From positions 32,289,554 through 32,353,553 of the forward strand of contig CATQJL010000001.1 of the NCBI GenBank assembly GCA_958299035.1: a DNA stretch of 64,000 nt. The letters are read 5' to 3'. The DNA comes from Cylicocyclus nassatus. Taxonomy: Eukaryota; Nematoda; Chromadorea; Rhabditida; Strongylidae. The notes beneath the pieces are model-generated. The model was not told the DNA's origin. It ran no database searches and saw nothing but the letters and a program-made list of their open reading frames with translations. Shown here piece by piece: positions 41,607 through 52,282 of this stretch. How positions within the stretch are numbered: the first letter of the stretch is position 1; each line of letters starts with the position of its first letter. A program made the position numbers and the translations under genes.

Positions 41607-41688
41607 GCAGCGATGTCCGAGTGGTTAAGGAGATTGACTAGAAATCAATTGGGCTCTGCCCGCGCAGGTTCGAATCCTGCTCGCTGCG
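41607..41688 (+). tRNA. tRNA-Ser(AGA)
   Basis: Behind S2 (CATTCGTAGG allele). Reference body. Confidence 0.95.
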
Positions 41689-41872
41689 AATCTTTTTGTG
41701 CGTAGCGGTTCCGCATTTGCGCGGAGGAATGATGCTCGAAAATCGCTGGCGCAGTATAACTAATTGATGTTTAAAGGTTGTGCAGTTGTTGAGGTGACCA
41801 AGAGTCCATATCCATGCTCATCATAGGAAAAGTAAAGCTCAAAGACTGTCTGTACACATGATGTAGTAGCCG

Positions 41873-41954
41873 GCAGCGATGTCCGAGTGGTTAAGGAGAT
41901 TGACTCGAAATCAATTGGGCTCTGCCCGCGCAGGTTCGAATCCTGCTCGCTGCG
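41873..41954 (+). tRNA. tRNA-Ser(CGA)
   Basis: Behind S1. Reference body. Confidence 0.95.
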
Positions 41955-42068
41955 AATCTTTTGTCTAGAGACATCGTGCCCTTCTTAGCGCACATTCTTA
42001 GGTAACTTTGTCGAAACACTTTATAGGCAGAAATTCAAAGCTCTGGAACCACTAACGATCACCAGCTG

Positions 42069-42150
42069 GCAGCGATGTCCGAGTGGTTAAGGAGATTGAC
42101 TAGAAATCAATTGGGCTCTGCCCGCGCAGGTTCGAATCCTGCTCGCTGCG
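42069..42150 (+). tRNA. tRNA-Ser(AGA)
   Basis: Behind S2. Reference body. Confidence 0.95.
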
Positions 42151-42334
42151 AATCTTTTTGTGCGTAGCGCTTCCGCATTTGCGCGGAAGAATGATGCTCG
42201 AAAATCGCTGGCGCAGTATAACTAATTGATGTTTAAGGGTCGTGCAGTTGTTGAGGTGACGAAAAGTCCATATCCATGCTCATCATAGGAAAAGTAAAGC
42301 TCAAAGACTGTCTGTACACATGATGTAGTAGCCG

Positions 42335-42416
42335 GCAGCGATGTCCGAGTGGTTAAGGAAATTGACTCGAAATCAATTGGGCTCCGCCCGCGCAGGTTCG
42401 AATCCTGCTCGCTGCG
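42335..42416 (+). tRNA. tRNA-Ser(CGA), A26
   Basis: Behind S1. A26, loop TCC. Confidence 0.93.
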
Positions 42417-42530
42417 AATCTTTTGTCTAGAGACATCGTGCCCTTCTTAGCGCACATTCGTAGGTAACTTTGTCGAAACACTTTGTAGGCAGAAATTCAA
42501 AGCTCTGGAACCACTAACGATCACCAGCTG

Positions 42531-42612
42531 GCAGCGATGTCCGAGTGGTTAAGGAGATTGACTAGAAATCAATTGGGCTCTGCCCGCGCAGGTTCGAATC
42601 CTGCTCGCTGCG
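42531..42612 (+). tRNA. tRNA-Ser(AGA)
   Basis: Behind S2 (CATTCGTAGG allele). Reference body. Confidence 0.95.
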
Positions 42613-42796
42613 AATCTTTTTGTGCGTAGCGGTTCCGCATTTGCGCGGAGGAATGATGCTCGAAAATCGCTGGCGCAGTATAACTAATTGATGTTTAAAG
42701 GTTGTGCAGTTGTTGAGGTGACCAAGAGTCCATATCCATGCTCATCATAGGAAAAGTAAAGCTCAAAGACTGTCTGTACACATGATGTAGTAGCCG

Positions 42797-42878
42797 GCAG
42801 CGATGTCCGAGTGGTTAAGGAGATTGACTCGAAATCAATTGGGCTCTGCCCGCGCAGGTTCGAATCCTGCTCGCTGCG
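42797..42878 (+). tRNA. tRNA-Ser(CGA)
   Basis: Behind S1. Reference body. Confidence 0.95.
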
Positions 42879-42992
42879 AATCTTTTGTCTAGAGACATCG
42901 TGCCCTTCTTAGCGCACATTCTTAGGTAACTTTGTCGAAACACTTTATAGGCAGAAATTCAAAGCTCTGGAACCACTAACGATCACCAGCTG

Positions 42993-43074
42993 GCAGCGAT
43001 GTCCGAGTGGTTAAGGAGATTGACTCGAAATCAATTGGGCCCTGCCCGCGCAGGTTCGAATCCTGCTCGCTGCG
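42993..43074 (+). tRNA. tRNA-Ser(CGA)
   Basis: Behind S2 (recombinant pair). Loop CCT. Confidence 0.95.
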
Positions 43075-43188
43075 AATCTTTTGTCTAAAGACATCGTGCC
43101 CTTCTTAGCGCACATTCTTAGGTAACTTTGTCGAAACACTTTATAGGCAGAAATTCAAAGCTCTGGAACCACTAACGATCAACAGCTG

Positions 43189-43270
43189 GCAGCGATGTCC
43201 GAGTGGTTAAGGAGATTGACTAGAAATCAATTGGGCTCTGCCCGCGCAGGTTCGAATCCTGCTCGCTGCG
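43189..43270 (+). tRNA. tRNA-Ser(AGA)
   Basis: Behind S2. Reference body. Confidence 0.95.
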
Positions 43271-43384
43271 AATCTTTTGTCTAGAGACATCGTGCCCTTC
43301 TTAGCGCACATTCTTAGGTAACTTTGTCGAAACACTTTATAGGCAGAAATTCAAAGCTCTGGAACCACTAACGATCACCAGCTG

Positions 43385-43466
43385 GCAGCGATGTCCGAGT
43401 GGTTAAGGAGATTGACTAGAAATCAATTGGGCTCTGCCCGCGCAGGTTCGAATCCTGCTCGCTGCG
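43385..43466 (+). tRNA. tRNA-Ser(AGA)
   Basis: Behind S2. Reference body. Confidence 0.95.
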
Positions 43467-43650
43467 AATCTTTTTGTGCGTAGCGCTTCCGCATTTGCGC
43501 GGAGGAATGATGCTCGAAAATCGCTGGCGCAGTATAACTAATTGATGTTTAAGGGTCGTGCAGTTGTTGAGGTGACGAAAAGTCCATATCCATGCTCATC
43601 ATAGGAAAAGTAAAGCTCAAAGACTGTCTGTACACATGATGTAGTAGCCG

Positions 43651-43732
43651 GCAGCGATGTCCGAGTGGTTAAGGAGATTGACTCGAAATCAATTGGGCTC
43701 CGCCCGCGCAGGTTCGAATCCTGCTCGCTGCG
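43651..43732 (+). tRNA. tRNA-Ser(CGA)
   Basis: Behind S1. Loop TCC. Confidence 0.95.
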
Positions 43733-43846
43733 AATCTTTTGTCTAGAGACATCGTGCCCTTCTTAGCGCACATTCTTAGGTAACTTTGTCGAAACACTTT
43801 ATAGGCAGAAATTCAAAGCTCTGGAACCACTAACGATCACCAGCTG

Positions 43847-43928
43847 GCAGCGATGTCCGAGTGGTTAAGGAGATTGACTAGAAATCAATTGGGCTTTGCC
43901 CGCGCAGGTTCGAATCCTGCTCGCTGCG
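43847..43928 (+). tRNA. tRNA-Ser(AGA)
   Basis: Behind S2. Loop TTT. Confidence 0.95.
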
Positions 43929-44112
43929 AATCTTTTTGTGCGTAGCGCTTCCGCATTTGCGCGGAAGAATGATGCTCGAAAATCGCTGGCGCAGTATAAC
44001 TAATTGATGTTTAAGGGTCGTGCAGTTGTTGAGGTGACGAAAAGTCCATATCCATGCTCATCATAGGAAAAGTAAAGCTCAAAGACTGTCTGTACACATG
44101 ATGTAGTAGCCG

Positions 44113-44194
44113 GCAGCGATGTCCGAGTGGTTAAGGAGATTGACTCGAAATCAATTGGGCTCCGCCCGCGCAGGTTCGAATCCTGCTCGCTGCG
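44113..44194 (+). tRNA. tRNA-Ser(CGA)
   Basis: Behind S1. Loop TCC. Confidence 0.95.
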
Positions 44195-44308
44195 AATCTT
44201 TTGTCTAGAGACATCGTGCCCTTCTTAGCGCACATTCTTAGGTAACTTTGTCGAAACACTTTGTAGGCAGAAATTCAAAGCTCTGGAACCACTAACGATC
44301 ACCAGCTG

Positions 44309-44390
44309 GCAGCGATGTCCGAGTGGTTAAGGAGATTGACTAGAAATCAATTGGGCTCTGCCCGCGCAGGTTCGAATCCTGCTCGCTGCG
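44309..44390 (+). tRNA. tRNA-Ser(AGA)
   Basis: Behind S2. Reference body. Confidence 0.95.
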
Positions 44391-44574
44391 AATCTTTTTG
44401 TGCGTAGCGGTTCCGCATTTGCGCGGAGGAATGATGCTCGAAAATCGCTGGCGCAGTATAACTAATTGATGTTTAAAGGTTGTGCAGTTGTTGAGGTGAC
44501 CAAGAGTCCATATCCATGCTCATCATAGGAAAAGTAAAGCTCAAAGACTGTCTGTACACATGATGTAGTAGCCG

Positions 44575-44656
44575 GCAGCGATGTCCGAGTGGTTAAGGAG
44601 ATTGACTCGAAATCAATTGGGCTCTGCCCGCGCAGGTTCGAATCCTGCTCGCTGCG
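44575..44656 (+). tRNA. tRNA-Ser(CGA)
   Basis: Behind S1. Reference body. Confidence 0.95.
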
Positions 44657-44770
44657 AATCTTTTGTCTAGAGACATCGTGCCCTTCTTAGCGCACATTCT
44701 TAGGTAACTTTGTCGAAACACTTTATAGGCAGAAATTCAAAGCTCTGGAACCACTAACGATCACCAGCTG

Positions 44771-44852
44771 GCAGCGATGTCCGAGTGGTTAAGGAGATTG
44801 ACTAGAAATCAATTGGGCTCTGCCCGCGCAGGTTCGAATCCTGCTCGCTGCG
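44771..44852 (+). tRNA. tRNA-Ser(AGA)
   Basis: Behind S2. Reference body. Confidence 0.95.
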
Positions 44853-45036
44853 AATCTTTTTGTGCGTAGCGCTTCCGCATTTGCGCGGAAGAATGATGCT
44901 CGAAAATCGCTGGCGCAGTATAACTAATTGATGTTTAAGGGTCGTGCAGTTGTTGAGGTGACGAAAAGTCCATATCCATGCTCATCATAGGAAAAGTAAA
45001 GCTCAAAGACTGTCTGTACACATGATGTAGTAGCCG

Positions 45037-45118
45037 GCAGCGATGTCCGAGTGGTTAAGGAAATTGACTCGAAATCAATTGGGCTCCGCCCGCGCAGGTT
45101 CAAATCCTGCTCGCTGCG
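45037..45118 (+). tRNA. tRNA-Ser(CGA), A26 and T-loop A
   Basis: Behind S1. A26, loop TCC; the T loop reads TTCAAAT, a purine swap compatible with the B box. Confidence 0.9.
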
Positions 45119-45232
45119 AATCTTTTGTCTAGAGACATCGTGCCCTTCTTAGCGCACATTCGTAGGTAACTTTGTCGAAACACTTTGTAGGCAGAAATTC
45201 AAAGCTCTGGAACCACTAACGATCACCAGCTG

Positions 45233-45314
45233 GCAGCGATGTCCGAGTGGTTAAGGAGATTGACTAGAAATCAATTGGGCTCTGCCCGCGCAGGTTCGAA
45301 TCCTGCTCGCTGCG
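45233..45314 (+). tRNA. tRNA-Ser(AGA)
   Basis: Behind S2 (CATTCGTAGG allele). Reference body. Confidence 0.95.
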
Positions 45315-45498
45315 AATCTTTTTGTGCGTAGCGGTTCCGCATATGCGCGGAGGAATGATGCTCGAAAATCGCTGGCGCAGTATAACTAATTGATGTTTAA
45401 AGGTTGTGCAGTTGTTGAGGTGACCAAGAGTCCATATCCATGCTCATCATAGGAAAAGTAAAGCTCAAAGACTGTCTGTACACATGATGTAGTAGCCG

Positions 45499-45580
45499 GC
45501 AGCGATGTCCGAGTGGTTAAGGAGATTGACTCGAAATCAATTGGGCTCTGCCCGCGCAGGTTCGAATCCTGCTCGCTGCG
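45499..45580 (+). tRNA. tRNA-Ser(CGA)
   Basis: Behind S1. Reference body. Confidence 0.95.
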
Positions 45581-45694
45581 AATCTTTTGTCTAGAGACAT
45601 CGTGCCCTTCTTAGCGCACATTCTTAGGTAACTTTGTCGAAACACTTTATAGGCAGAAATTCAAAGCTCTGGAACCACTAACGATCACCAGCTG

Positions 45695-45776
45695 GCAGCG
45701 ATGTCCGAGTGGTTAAGGAGATTGACTCGAAATCAATTGGGCCCTGCCCGCGCAGGTTCGAATCCTGCTCGCTGCG
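45695..45776 (+). tRNA. tRNA-Ser(CGA)
   Basis: Behind S2 (recombinant pair). Loop CCT. Confidence 0.95.
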
Positions 45777-45890
45777 AATCTTTTGTCTAAAGACATCGTG
45801 CCCTTCTTAGCGCACATTCTTAGGTAACTTTGTCGAAACACTTTATAGGCAGAAATTCAAAGCTCTGGAACCACTAACGATCAACAGCTG

Positions 45891-45972
45891 GCAGCGATGT
45901 CCGAGTGGTTAAGGAGATTGACTAGAAATCAATTGGGCTCTGCCCGCGCAGGTTCGAATCCTGCTCGCTGCG
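45891..45972 (+). tRNA. tRNA-Ser(AGA)
   Basis: Behind S2. Reference body. Confidence 0.95.
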
Positions 45973-46086
45973 AATCTTTTGTCTAGAGACATCGTGCCCT
46001 TCTTAGCGCACATTCTTAGGTAACTTTGTCGAAACACTTTATAGGCAGAAATTCAAAGCTCTGGAACCACTAACGATCACCAGCTG

Positions 46087-46168
46087 GCAGCGATGTCCGA
46101 GTGGTTAAGGAGATTGACTAGAAATCAATTGGGCTCTGCCCGCGCAGGTTCGAATCCTGCTCGCTGCG
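46087..46168 (+). tRNA. tRNA-Ser(AGA)
   Basis: Behind S2. Reference body. Confidence 0.95.
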
Positions 46169-46352
46169 AATCTTTTTGTGCGTAGCGCTTCCGCATTTGC
46201 GCGGAAGAATGATGCTCGAAAATCGCTGGCGCAGTATAACTAATTGATGTTTAAGGGTCGTGCAGTTGTTGAGGTGACGAAAAGTCCATATCCATGCTCA
46301 TCATAGGAAAAGTAAAGCTCAAAGACTGTCTGTACACATGATGTAGTAGCCG

Positions 46353-46434
46353 GCAGCGATGTCCGAGTGGTTAAGGAGATTGACTCGAAATCAATTGGGC
46401 TCCGCCCGCGCAGGTTCGAATCCTGCTCGCTGCG
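46353..46434 (+). tRNA. tRNA-Ser(CGA)
   Basis: Behind S1. Loop TCC. Confidence 0.95.
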
Positions 46435-46548
46435 AATCTTTTGTCTAGAGACATCGTGCCCTTCTTAGCGCACATTCTTAGGTAACTTTGTCGAAACACT
46501 TTATAGGCAGAAATTCAAAGCTCTGGAACCACTAACGATCACCAGCTG

Positions 46549-46630
46549 GCAGCGATGTCCGAGTGGTTAAGGAGATTGACTAGAAATCAATTGGGCTCTG
46601 CCCGCGCAGGTTCGAATCCTGCTCGCTGCG
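46549..46630 (+). tRNA. tRNA-Ser(AGA)
   Basis: Behind S2. Reference body. Confidence 0.95.
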
Positions 46631-46814
46631 AATCTTTTTGTGCGTAGCGCTTCCGCATTTGCGCGGAAGAATGATGCTCGAAAATCGCTGGCGCAGTATA
46701 ACTAATTGATGTTTAAGGGTCGTGCAGTTGTTGAGGTGACGAAAAGTCCATATCCATGCTCATCATAGGAAAAGTAAAGCTCAAAGACTGTCTGTACACA
46801 TGATGTAGTAGCCG

Positions 46815-46896
46815 GCAGCGATGTCCGAGTGGTTAAGGAGATTGACTCGAAATCAATTGGGCTCCGCCCGCGCAGGTTCGAATCCTGCTCGCTGCG
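46815..46896 (+). tRNA. tRNA-Ser(CGA)
   Basis: Behind S1. Loop TCC. Confidence 0.95.
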
Positions 46897-47010
46897 AATC
46901 TTTTGTCTAGAGACATCGTGCCCTTCTTAGCGCACATTCTTAGGTAACTTTGTCGAAACACTTTATAGGCAGAAATTCAAAGCTCTGGAACCACTAACGA
47001 TCACCAGCTG

Positions 47011-47092
47011 GCAGCGATGTCCGAGTGGTTAAGGAGATTGACTAGAAATCAATTGGGCTTTGCCCGCGCAGGTTCGAATCCTGCTCGCTGCG
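47011..47092 (+). tRNA. tRNA-Ser(AGA)
   Basis: Behind S2. Loop TTT. Confidence 0.95.
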
Positions 47093-47276
47093 AATCTTTT
47101 TGTGCGTAGCGCTTCCGCATTTGCGCGGAAGAATGATGCTCGAAAATCGCTGGCGCAGTATAACTAATTGATGTTTAAGGGTCGTGCAGTTGTTGAGGTG
47201 ACGAAAAGTCCATATCCATGCTCATCATAGGAAAAGTAAAGCTCAAAGACTGTCTGTACACATGATGTAGTAGCCG

Positions 47277-47358
47277 GCAGCGATGTCCGAGTGGTTAAGG
47301 AGATTGACTCGAAATCAATTGGGCTCCGCCCGCGCAGGTTCGAATCCTGCTCGCTGCG
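47277..47358 (+). tRNA. tRNA-Ser(CGA)
   Basis: Behind S1. Loop TCC. Confidence 0.95.
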
Positions 47359-47472
47359 AATCTTTTGTCTAGAGACATCGTGCCCTTCTTAGCGCACATT
47401 CTTAGGTAACTTTGTCGAAACACTTTATAGGCAGAAATTCAAAGCTCTGGAACCACTAACGATCACCAGCTG

Positions 47473-47554
47473 GCAGCGATGTCCGAGTGGTTAAGGAGAT
47501 TGACTAGAAATCAATTGGGCTCTGCCCGCGCAGGTTCGAATCCTGCTCGCTGCG
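47473..47554 (+). tRNA. tRNA-Ser(AGA)
   Basis: Behind S2. Reference body. Confidence 0.95.
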
Positions 47555-47738
47555 AATCTTTTTGTGCGTAGCGCTTCCGCATTTGCGCGGAAGAATGATG
47601 CTCGAAAATCGCTGGCGCAGTATAACTAATTGATGTTTAAGGGTCGTGCAGTTGTTGAGGTGACGAAAAGTCCATATCCATGCTCATCATAGGAAAAGTA
47701 AAGCTCAAAGACTGTCTGTACACATGATGTAGTAGCCG

Positions 47739-47820
47739 GCAGCGATGTCCGAGTGGTTAAGGAGATTGACTCGAAATCAATTGGGCTCCGCCCGCGCAGG
47801 TTCGAATCCTGCTCGCTGCG
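47739..47820 (+). tRNA. tRNA-Ser(CGA)
   Basis: Behind S1. Loop TCC. Confidence 0.95.
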
Positions 47821-47934
47821 AATCTTTTGTCTAGAGACATCGTGCCCTTCTTAGCGCACATTCTTAGGTAACTTTGTCGAAACACTTTATAGGCAGAAAT
47901 TCAAAGCTCTGGAACCACTAACGATCACCAGCTG

Positions 47935-48016
47935 GCAGCGATGTCCGAGTGGTTAAGGAGATTGACTAGAAATCAATTGGGCTTTGCCCGCGCAGGTTCG
48001 AATCCTGCTCGCTGCG
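47935..48016 (+). tRNA. tRNA-Ser(AGA)
   Basis: Behind S2. Loop TTT. Confidence 0.95.
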
Positions 48017-48200
48017 AATCTTTTTGTGCGTAGCGCTTCCGCATTTGCGCGGAAGAATGATGCTCGAAAATCGCTGGCGCAGTATAACTAATTGATGTTT
48101 AAGGGTCGTGCAGTTGTTGAGGTGACGAAAAGTCCATATCCATGCTCATCATAGGAAAAGTAAAGCTCAAAGACTGTCTGTACACATGATGTAGTAGCCG

Positions 48201-48282
48201 GCAGCGATGTCCGAGTGGTTAAGGAGATTGACTCGAAATCAATTGGGCTCCGCCCGCGCAGGTTCGAATCCTGCTCGCTGCG
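48201..48282 (+). tRNA. tRNA-Ser(CGA)
   Basis: Behind S1. Loop TCC. Confidence 0.95.
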
Positions 48283-48396
48283 AATCTTTTGTCTAGAGAC
48301 ATCGTGCCCTTCTTAGCGCACATTCTTAGGTAACTTTGTCGAAACACTTTATAGGCAGAAATTCAAAGCTCTGGAACCACTAACGATCACCAGCTG

Positions 48397-48478
48397 GCAG
48401 CGATGTCCGAGTGGTTAAGGAGATTGACTAGAAATCAATTGGGCTCTGCCCGCGCAGGTTCGAATCCTGCTCGCTGCG
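48397..48478 (+). tRNA. tRNA-Ser(AGA)
   Basis: Behind S2. Reference body. Confidence 0.95.
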
Positions 48479-48661
48479 AATCTTTTTGTGCGTAGCGGTT
48501 CCGCATTTGCGCGGAAGAATGATGCTCGAAAATCGCTGGCGCAGTATAACTAATTGATGTTTAAAGGTCGTGCAGTTGTTGAGGTGACGAAAAGTCCATA
48601 TCCATGCTCATCATAGGAAAAGTAAAGCTCAAGGTGTCTGTACTACATGATGTAGTAGCCG

Positions 48662-48743
48662 GCAGCGATGTCCGAGTGGTTAAGGAAATTGACTCGAAAT
48701 CAATTGGGCTCCGCCCGCGCAGGTTCGAATCCTGCTCGCTGCG
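48662..48743 (+). tRNA. tRNA-Ser(CGA), A26
   Basis: Behind S1b. A26, loop TCC. Confidence 0.93.
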
Positions 48744-48857
48744 AATCTTTTGTCTAGAGACATCGTGCCCTTCTTAGCGCACATTCGTAGGTAACTTTGT
48801 CGAAACACTTTGTAGGCAGAAATTCAAAGCTCTGGAACCACTAACGATCACCAGCTG

Positions 48858-48939
48858 GCAGCGATGTCCGAGTGGTTAAGGAGATTGACTAGAAATCAAT
48901 TGGGCTCTGCCCGCGCAGGTTCGAATCCTGCTCGCTGCG
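48858..48939 (+). tRNA. tRNA-Ser(AGA)
   Basis: Behind S2 (CATTCGTAGG allele). Reference body. Confidence 0.95.
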
Positions 48940-49123
48940 AATCTTTTTGTGCGTAGCGGTTCCGCATTTGCGCGGAGGAATGATGCTCGAAAATCGCTGG
49001 CGCAGTATAACTAATTGATGTTTAAAGGTTGTGCAGTTGTTGAGGTGACCAAGAGTCCATATCCATGCTCATCATAGGAAAAGTAAAGCTCAAAGACTGT
49101 CTGTACACATGATGTAGTAGCCG

Positions 49124-49205
49124 GCAGCGATGTCCGAGTGGTTAAGGAGATTGACTCGAAATCAATTGGGCTCTGCCCGCGCAGGTTCGAATCCTGCTCG
49201 CTGCG
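49124..49205 (+). tRNA. tRNA-Ser(CGA)
   Basis: Behind S1. Reference body. Confidence 0.95.
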
Positions 49206-49319
49206 AATCTTTTGTCTAGAGACATCGTGCCCTTCTTAGCGCACATTCTTAGGTAACTTTGTCGAAACACTTTATAGGCAGAAATTCAAAGCTCTGGAAC
49301 CACTAACGATCACCAGCTG

Positions 49320-49401
49320 GCAGCGATGTCCGAGTGGTTAAGGAGATTGACTAGAAATCAATTGGGCTCTGCCCGCGCAGGTTCGAATCCTGCTCGCTGC
49401 G
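49320..49401 (+). tRNA. tRNA-Ser(AGA)
   Basis: Behind S2. Reference body. Confidence 0.95.
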
Positions 49402-49585
49402 AATCTTTTTGTGCGTAGCGCTTCCGCATTTGCGCGGAAGAATGATGCTCGAAAATCGCTGGCGCAGTATAACTAATTGATGTTTAAGGGTCGTGCAGTT
49501 GTTGAGGTGACGAAAAGTCCATATCCATGCTCATCATAGGAAAAGTAAAGCTCAAAGACTGTCTGTACACATGATGTAGTAGCCG

Positions 49586-49667
49586 GCAGCGATGTCCGAG
49601 TGGTTAAGGAGATTGACTCGAAATCAATTGGGCTCCGCCCGCGCAGGTTCGAATCCTGCTCGCTGCG
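49586..49667 (+). tRNA. tRNA-Ser(CGA)
   Basis: Behind S1. Loop TCC. Confidence 0.95.
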
Positions 49668-49781
49668 AATCTTTTGTCTAGAGACATCGTGCCCTTCTTA
49701 GCGCACATTCTTAGGTAACTTTGTCGAAACACTTTATAGGCAGAAATTCAAAGCTCTGGAACCACTAACGATCACCAGCTG

Positions 49782-49863
49782 GCAGCGATGTCCGAGTGGT
49801 TAAGGAGGTTGACTAGAAATCAATTGGGCTCTGCCCGCGCAGGTTCGAATACTGCTCGCTGCG
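49782..49863 (+). tRNA. tRNA-Ser(AGA), G27 A70
   Basis: Behind S2. G27 gives a G-U pair; A70 breaks the T-stem pair next to the loop and changes the B box end. Confidence 0.8.
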
Positions 49864-50047
49864 AATCTTTTTGTGCGTAGCGGTTCCGCATTTGCGCGGA
49901 AGAATGATGCTCGAAAATCGCTGGCGCAGTATAACTAATTGATGTTTAAAGGTTGTGCAGTTGTTGAGGTGACAAAAAGTCCATATCCATGCTCATCATT
50001 GGAAAAGTAAAGCTTAAAGACTGCCTGTACACATGATGTAGTAGCCG

Positions 50048-50057
50048 GCTCGCTGCG
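50048..50057 (+). pseudogene. tRNA-Ser stub after 72-bp deletion
   Basis: S1 runs straight into GCTCGCTGCG, the last 10 bases of a tRNA. Index 1-72 is gone; a shared GC at both breakpoints fits microhomology deletion. The S1 here has private marks (GACAAAAAG, CATTGG, GCTTAAAGACTGCC). Confidence 0.9.
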
Positions 50058-50171
50058 AATCTTTTGTCTAGAGACATCGTGCCCTTCTTAGCGCACATTC
50101 TTAGGTAACTTTGTCGAAACACTTTATAGGCAGAAATTCAAAGCTCTGGAACCACTAACGGTCACCAGCTG

Positions 50172-50253
50172 GCAGCGATGTCCGAGTGGTTAAGGAGATT
50201 GACTAGAAATCAATTGGGCTCTGCCCGCGCAGGTTCGAATCCTGCTCGCTGCG
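50172..50253 (+). tRNA. tRNA-Ser(AGA)
   Basis: Behind S2 (AACGGTCACC allele), after the stub. Reference body. Confidence 0.95.
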
Positions 50254-50436
50254 AATCTTTTTGTGCGTAGCGGTTCCGCATTTGCGCGGAAGAATGATGC
50301 TCGAAAATCGCTGGCGCAGTATAACTAATTGATGTTTAAAGGTCGTGCAGTTGTTGAGGTGACGAAAAGTCCATATCCATGCTCATCATAGGAAAAGTAA
50401 AGCTCAAGGTGTCTGTACTACATGATGTAGTAGCCG

Positions 50437-50518
50437 GCAGCGATGTCCGAGTGGTTAAGGAAATTGACTCGAAATCAATTGGGCTCCGCCCGCGCAGGTT
50501 CGAATCCTGCTCGCTGCG
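50437..50518 (+). tRNA. tRNA-Ser(CGA), A26
   Basis: Behind S1b. A26, loop TCC. Confidence 0.93.
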
Positions 50519-50632
50519 AATCTTTTGTCTAGAGACATCGTGCCCTTCTTAGCGCACATTCTTAGGTAACTTTGTCGAAACACTTTGTAGGCAGAAATTC
50601 AAAGCTCTGGAACCACTAACGATCACCAGCTG

Positions 50633-50714
50633 GCAGCGATGTCCGAGTGGTTAAGGAGATTGACTCGAAATCAATTGGGCTCTGCCCGCGCAGGTTCGAA
50701 TCCTGCTCGCTGCG
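50633..50714 (+). tRNA. tRNA-Ser(CGA)
   Basis: Behind S2 (recombinant pair). Reference body. Confidence 0.95.
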
Positions 50715-50898
50715 AATCTTTTTGTGCGTAGCGCTTCCGCATTTGCGCGGAAGAATGATGCTCGAAAATCGCTGGCGCAGTATAACTAATTGATGTTTAA
50801 GGGTCGTGCAGTTGTTGAGGTGACGAAAAGTCCATATCCATGCTCATCATAGGAAAAGTAAAGCTCAAAGACTGTCTGTACACATGATGTAGTAGCCG

Positions 50899-50980
50899 GC
50901 AGCGATGTCCGAGTGGTTAAGGAGATTGACTCGAAATCAATTGGGCTCCGCCCGCGCAGGTTCGAATCCTGCTCGCTGCG
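50899..50980 (+). tRNA. tRNA-Ser(CGA)
   Basis: Behind S1. Loop TCC. The following AATG changes the base before the T4 run. Confidence 0.95.
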
Positions 50981-51094
50981 AATGTTTTGTCTAGAGACAT
51001 CGTGCCCTTCTTAGCGCACATTCTTAGGTAACTTTGTCGAAACACTTTATAGGCAGAAATTCAAAGCTCTGGAACCACTAACGGTCACCAGCTG

Positions 51095-51176
51095 GCAGCG
51101 ATGTCCGAGTGGTTAAGGAGATTGACTAGAAATCAATTGGGCTCTGCCCGCGCAGGTTCGAATCCTGCTCGCTGCG
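51095..51176 (+). tRNA. tRNA-Ser(AGA)
   Basis: Behind S2. Reference body. Confidence 0.95.
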
Positions 51177-51359
51177 AATCTTTTTGTGCGTAGCGGTTCC
51201 GCATTTGCGCGGAAGAATGATGCTCGAAAATCGCTGGCGCAGTATAACTAATTGATGTTTAAAGGTCGTGCAGTTGTTGAGGTGACGAAAAGTCCATATC
51301 CATGCTCATCATAGGAAAAGTAAAGCTCAAGGTGTCTGTACTACATGATGTAGTAGCCG

Positions 51360-51441
51360 GCAGCGATGTCCGAGTGGTTAAGGAAATTGACTCGAAATCA
51401 ATTGGGCTCCGCCCGCGCAGGTTCGAATCCTGCTCGCTGCG
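51360..51441 (+). tRNA. tRNA-Ser(CGA), A26
   Basis: Behind S1b. A26, loop TCC. Confidence 0.93.
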
Positions 51442-51555
51442 AATCTTTTGTCTAGAGACATCGTGCCCTTCTTAGCGCACATTCTTAGGTAACTTTGTCG
51501 AAACACTTTGTAGGCAGAAATTCAAAGCTCTGGAACCACTAACGATCACCAGCTG

Positions 51556-51637
51556 GCAGCGATGTCCGAGTGGTCAAGGAGATTGACTCGAAATCAATTG
51601 GGCTCTGCCCGCGCAGGTTCGAATCCTGCTCGCTGCG
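51556..51637 (+). tRNA. tRNA-Ser(CGA), C20
   Basis: Behind S2 (recombinant pair). C20 in the D loop. Confidence 0.93.
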
Positions 51638-51821
51638 AATCTTTTTGTGCGTAGCGCTTCCGCATTTGCGCGGAAGAATGATGCTCGAAAATCGCTGGCG
51701 CAGTATAACTAATTGATGTTTAAGGGTCGTGCAGTTGTTGAGGTGACGAAAAGTCCATATCCATGCTCATCATAGGAAAAGTAAAGCTCAAAGACTGTCT
51801 GTACACATGATGTAGTAGCCG

Positions 51822-51903
51822 GCAGCGATGTCCGAGTGGTTAAGGAGATTGACTCGAAATCAATTGGGCTCCGCCCGCGCAGGTTCGAATCCTGCTCGCT
51901 GCG
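51822..51903 (+). tRNA. tRNA-Ser(CGA)
   Basis: Behind S1. Loop TCC. Confidence 0.95.
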
Positions 51904-52017
51904 AATCTTTTGTCTAGAGACATCGTGCCCTTCTTAGCGCACATTCTTAGGTAACTTTGTCGAAACACTTTATAGGCAGAAATTCAAAGCTCTGGAACCA
52001 CTAACGATCACCAGCTG

Positions 52018-52099
52018 GCAGCGATGTCCGAGTGGTTAAGGAGGTTGACTAGAAATCAATTGGGCTCTGCCCGCGCAGGTTCGAATACTGCTCGCTGCG
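52018..52099 (+). tRNA. tRNA-Ser(AGA), G27 A70
   Basis: Behind S2. Same alleles as 49782. Confidence 0.8.
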
Positions 52100-52282
52100 A
52101 ATCTTTTTGTGCGTAGCGGTTCCGCATTTGCGCGGAAGAATGATGCTCGAAAATCGCTGGCGCAGTATAACTAATTGATGTTTAAAGGTCGTGCAGTTGT
52201 TGAGGTGACGAAAAGTCCATATCCATGCTCATCATAGGAAAAGTAAAGCTCAAGGTGTCTGTACTACATGATGTAGTAGCCG

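Larger units (their letters stand above)
42335..46548 (+). repeat. 2702-bp higher-order repeat pair
   Basis: tRNAs 42335 to 43651 recur at 45037 to 46353 with the same A26, loop CCT and loop TCC order. The second copy merges into simple dimers. Confidence 0.8.
46353..48478 (+). repeat. 462-bp S1-CGA / S2-AGA dimers
   Basis: Five regular dimers start at 46353, 46815, 47277, 47739 and 48201. Loop TTT in the AGA genes at 47011 and 47935 reveals a 924-bp tetramer period. Confidence 0.9.
50172..52017 (+). repeat. 923-bp higher-order repeat pair
   Basis: tRNAs 50172, 50437, 50633 and 50899 recur at +923, including an A26 gene and S2-CGA. Confidence 0.88.
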
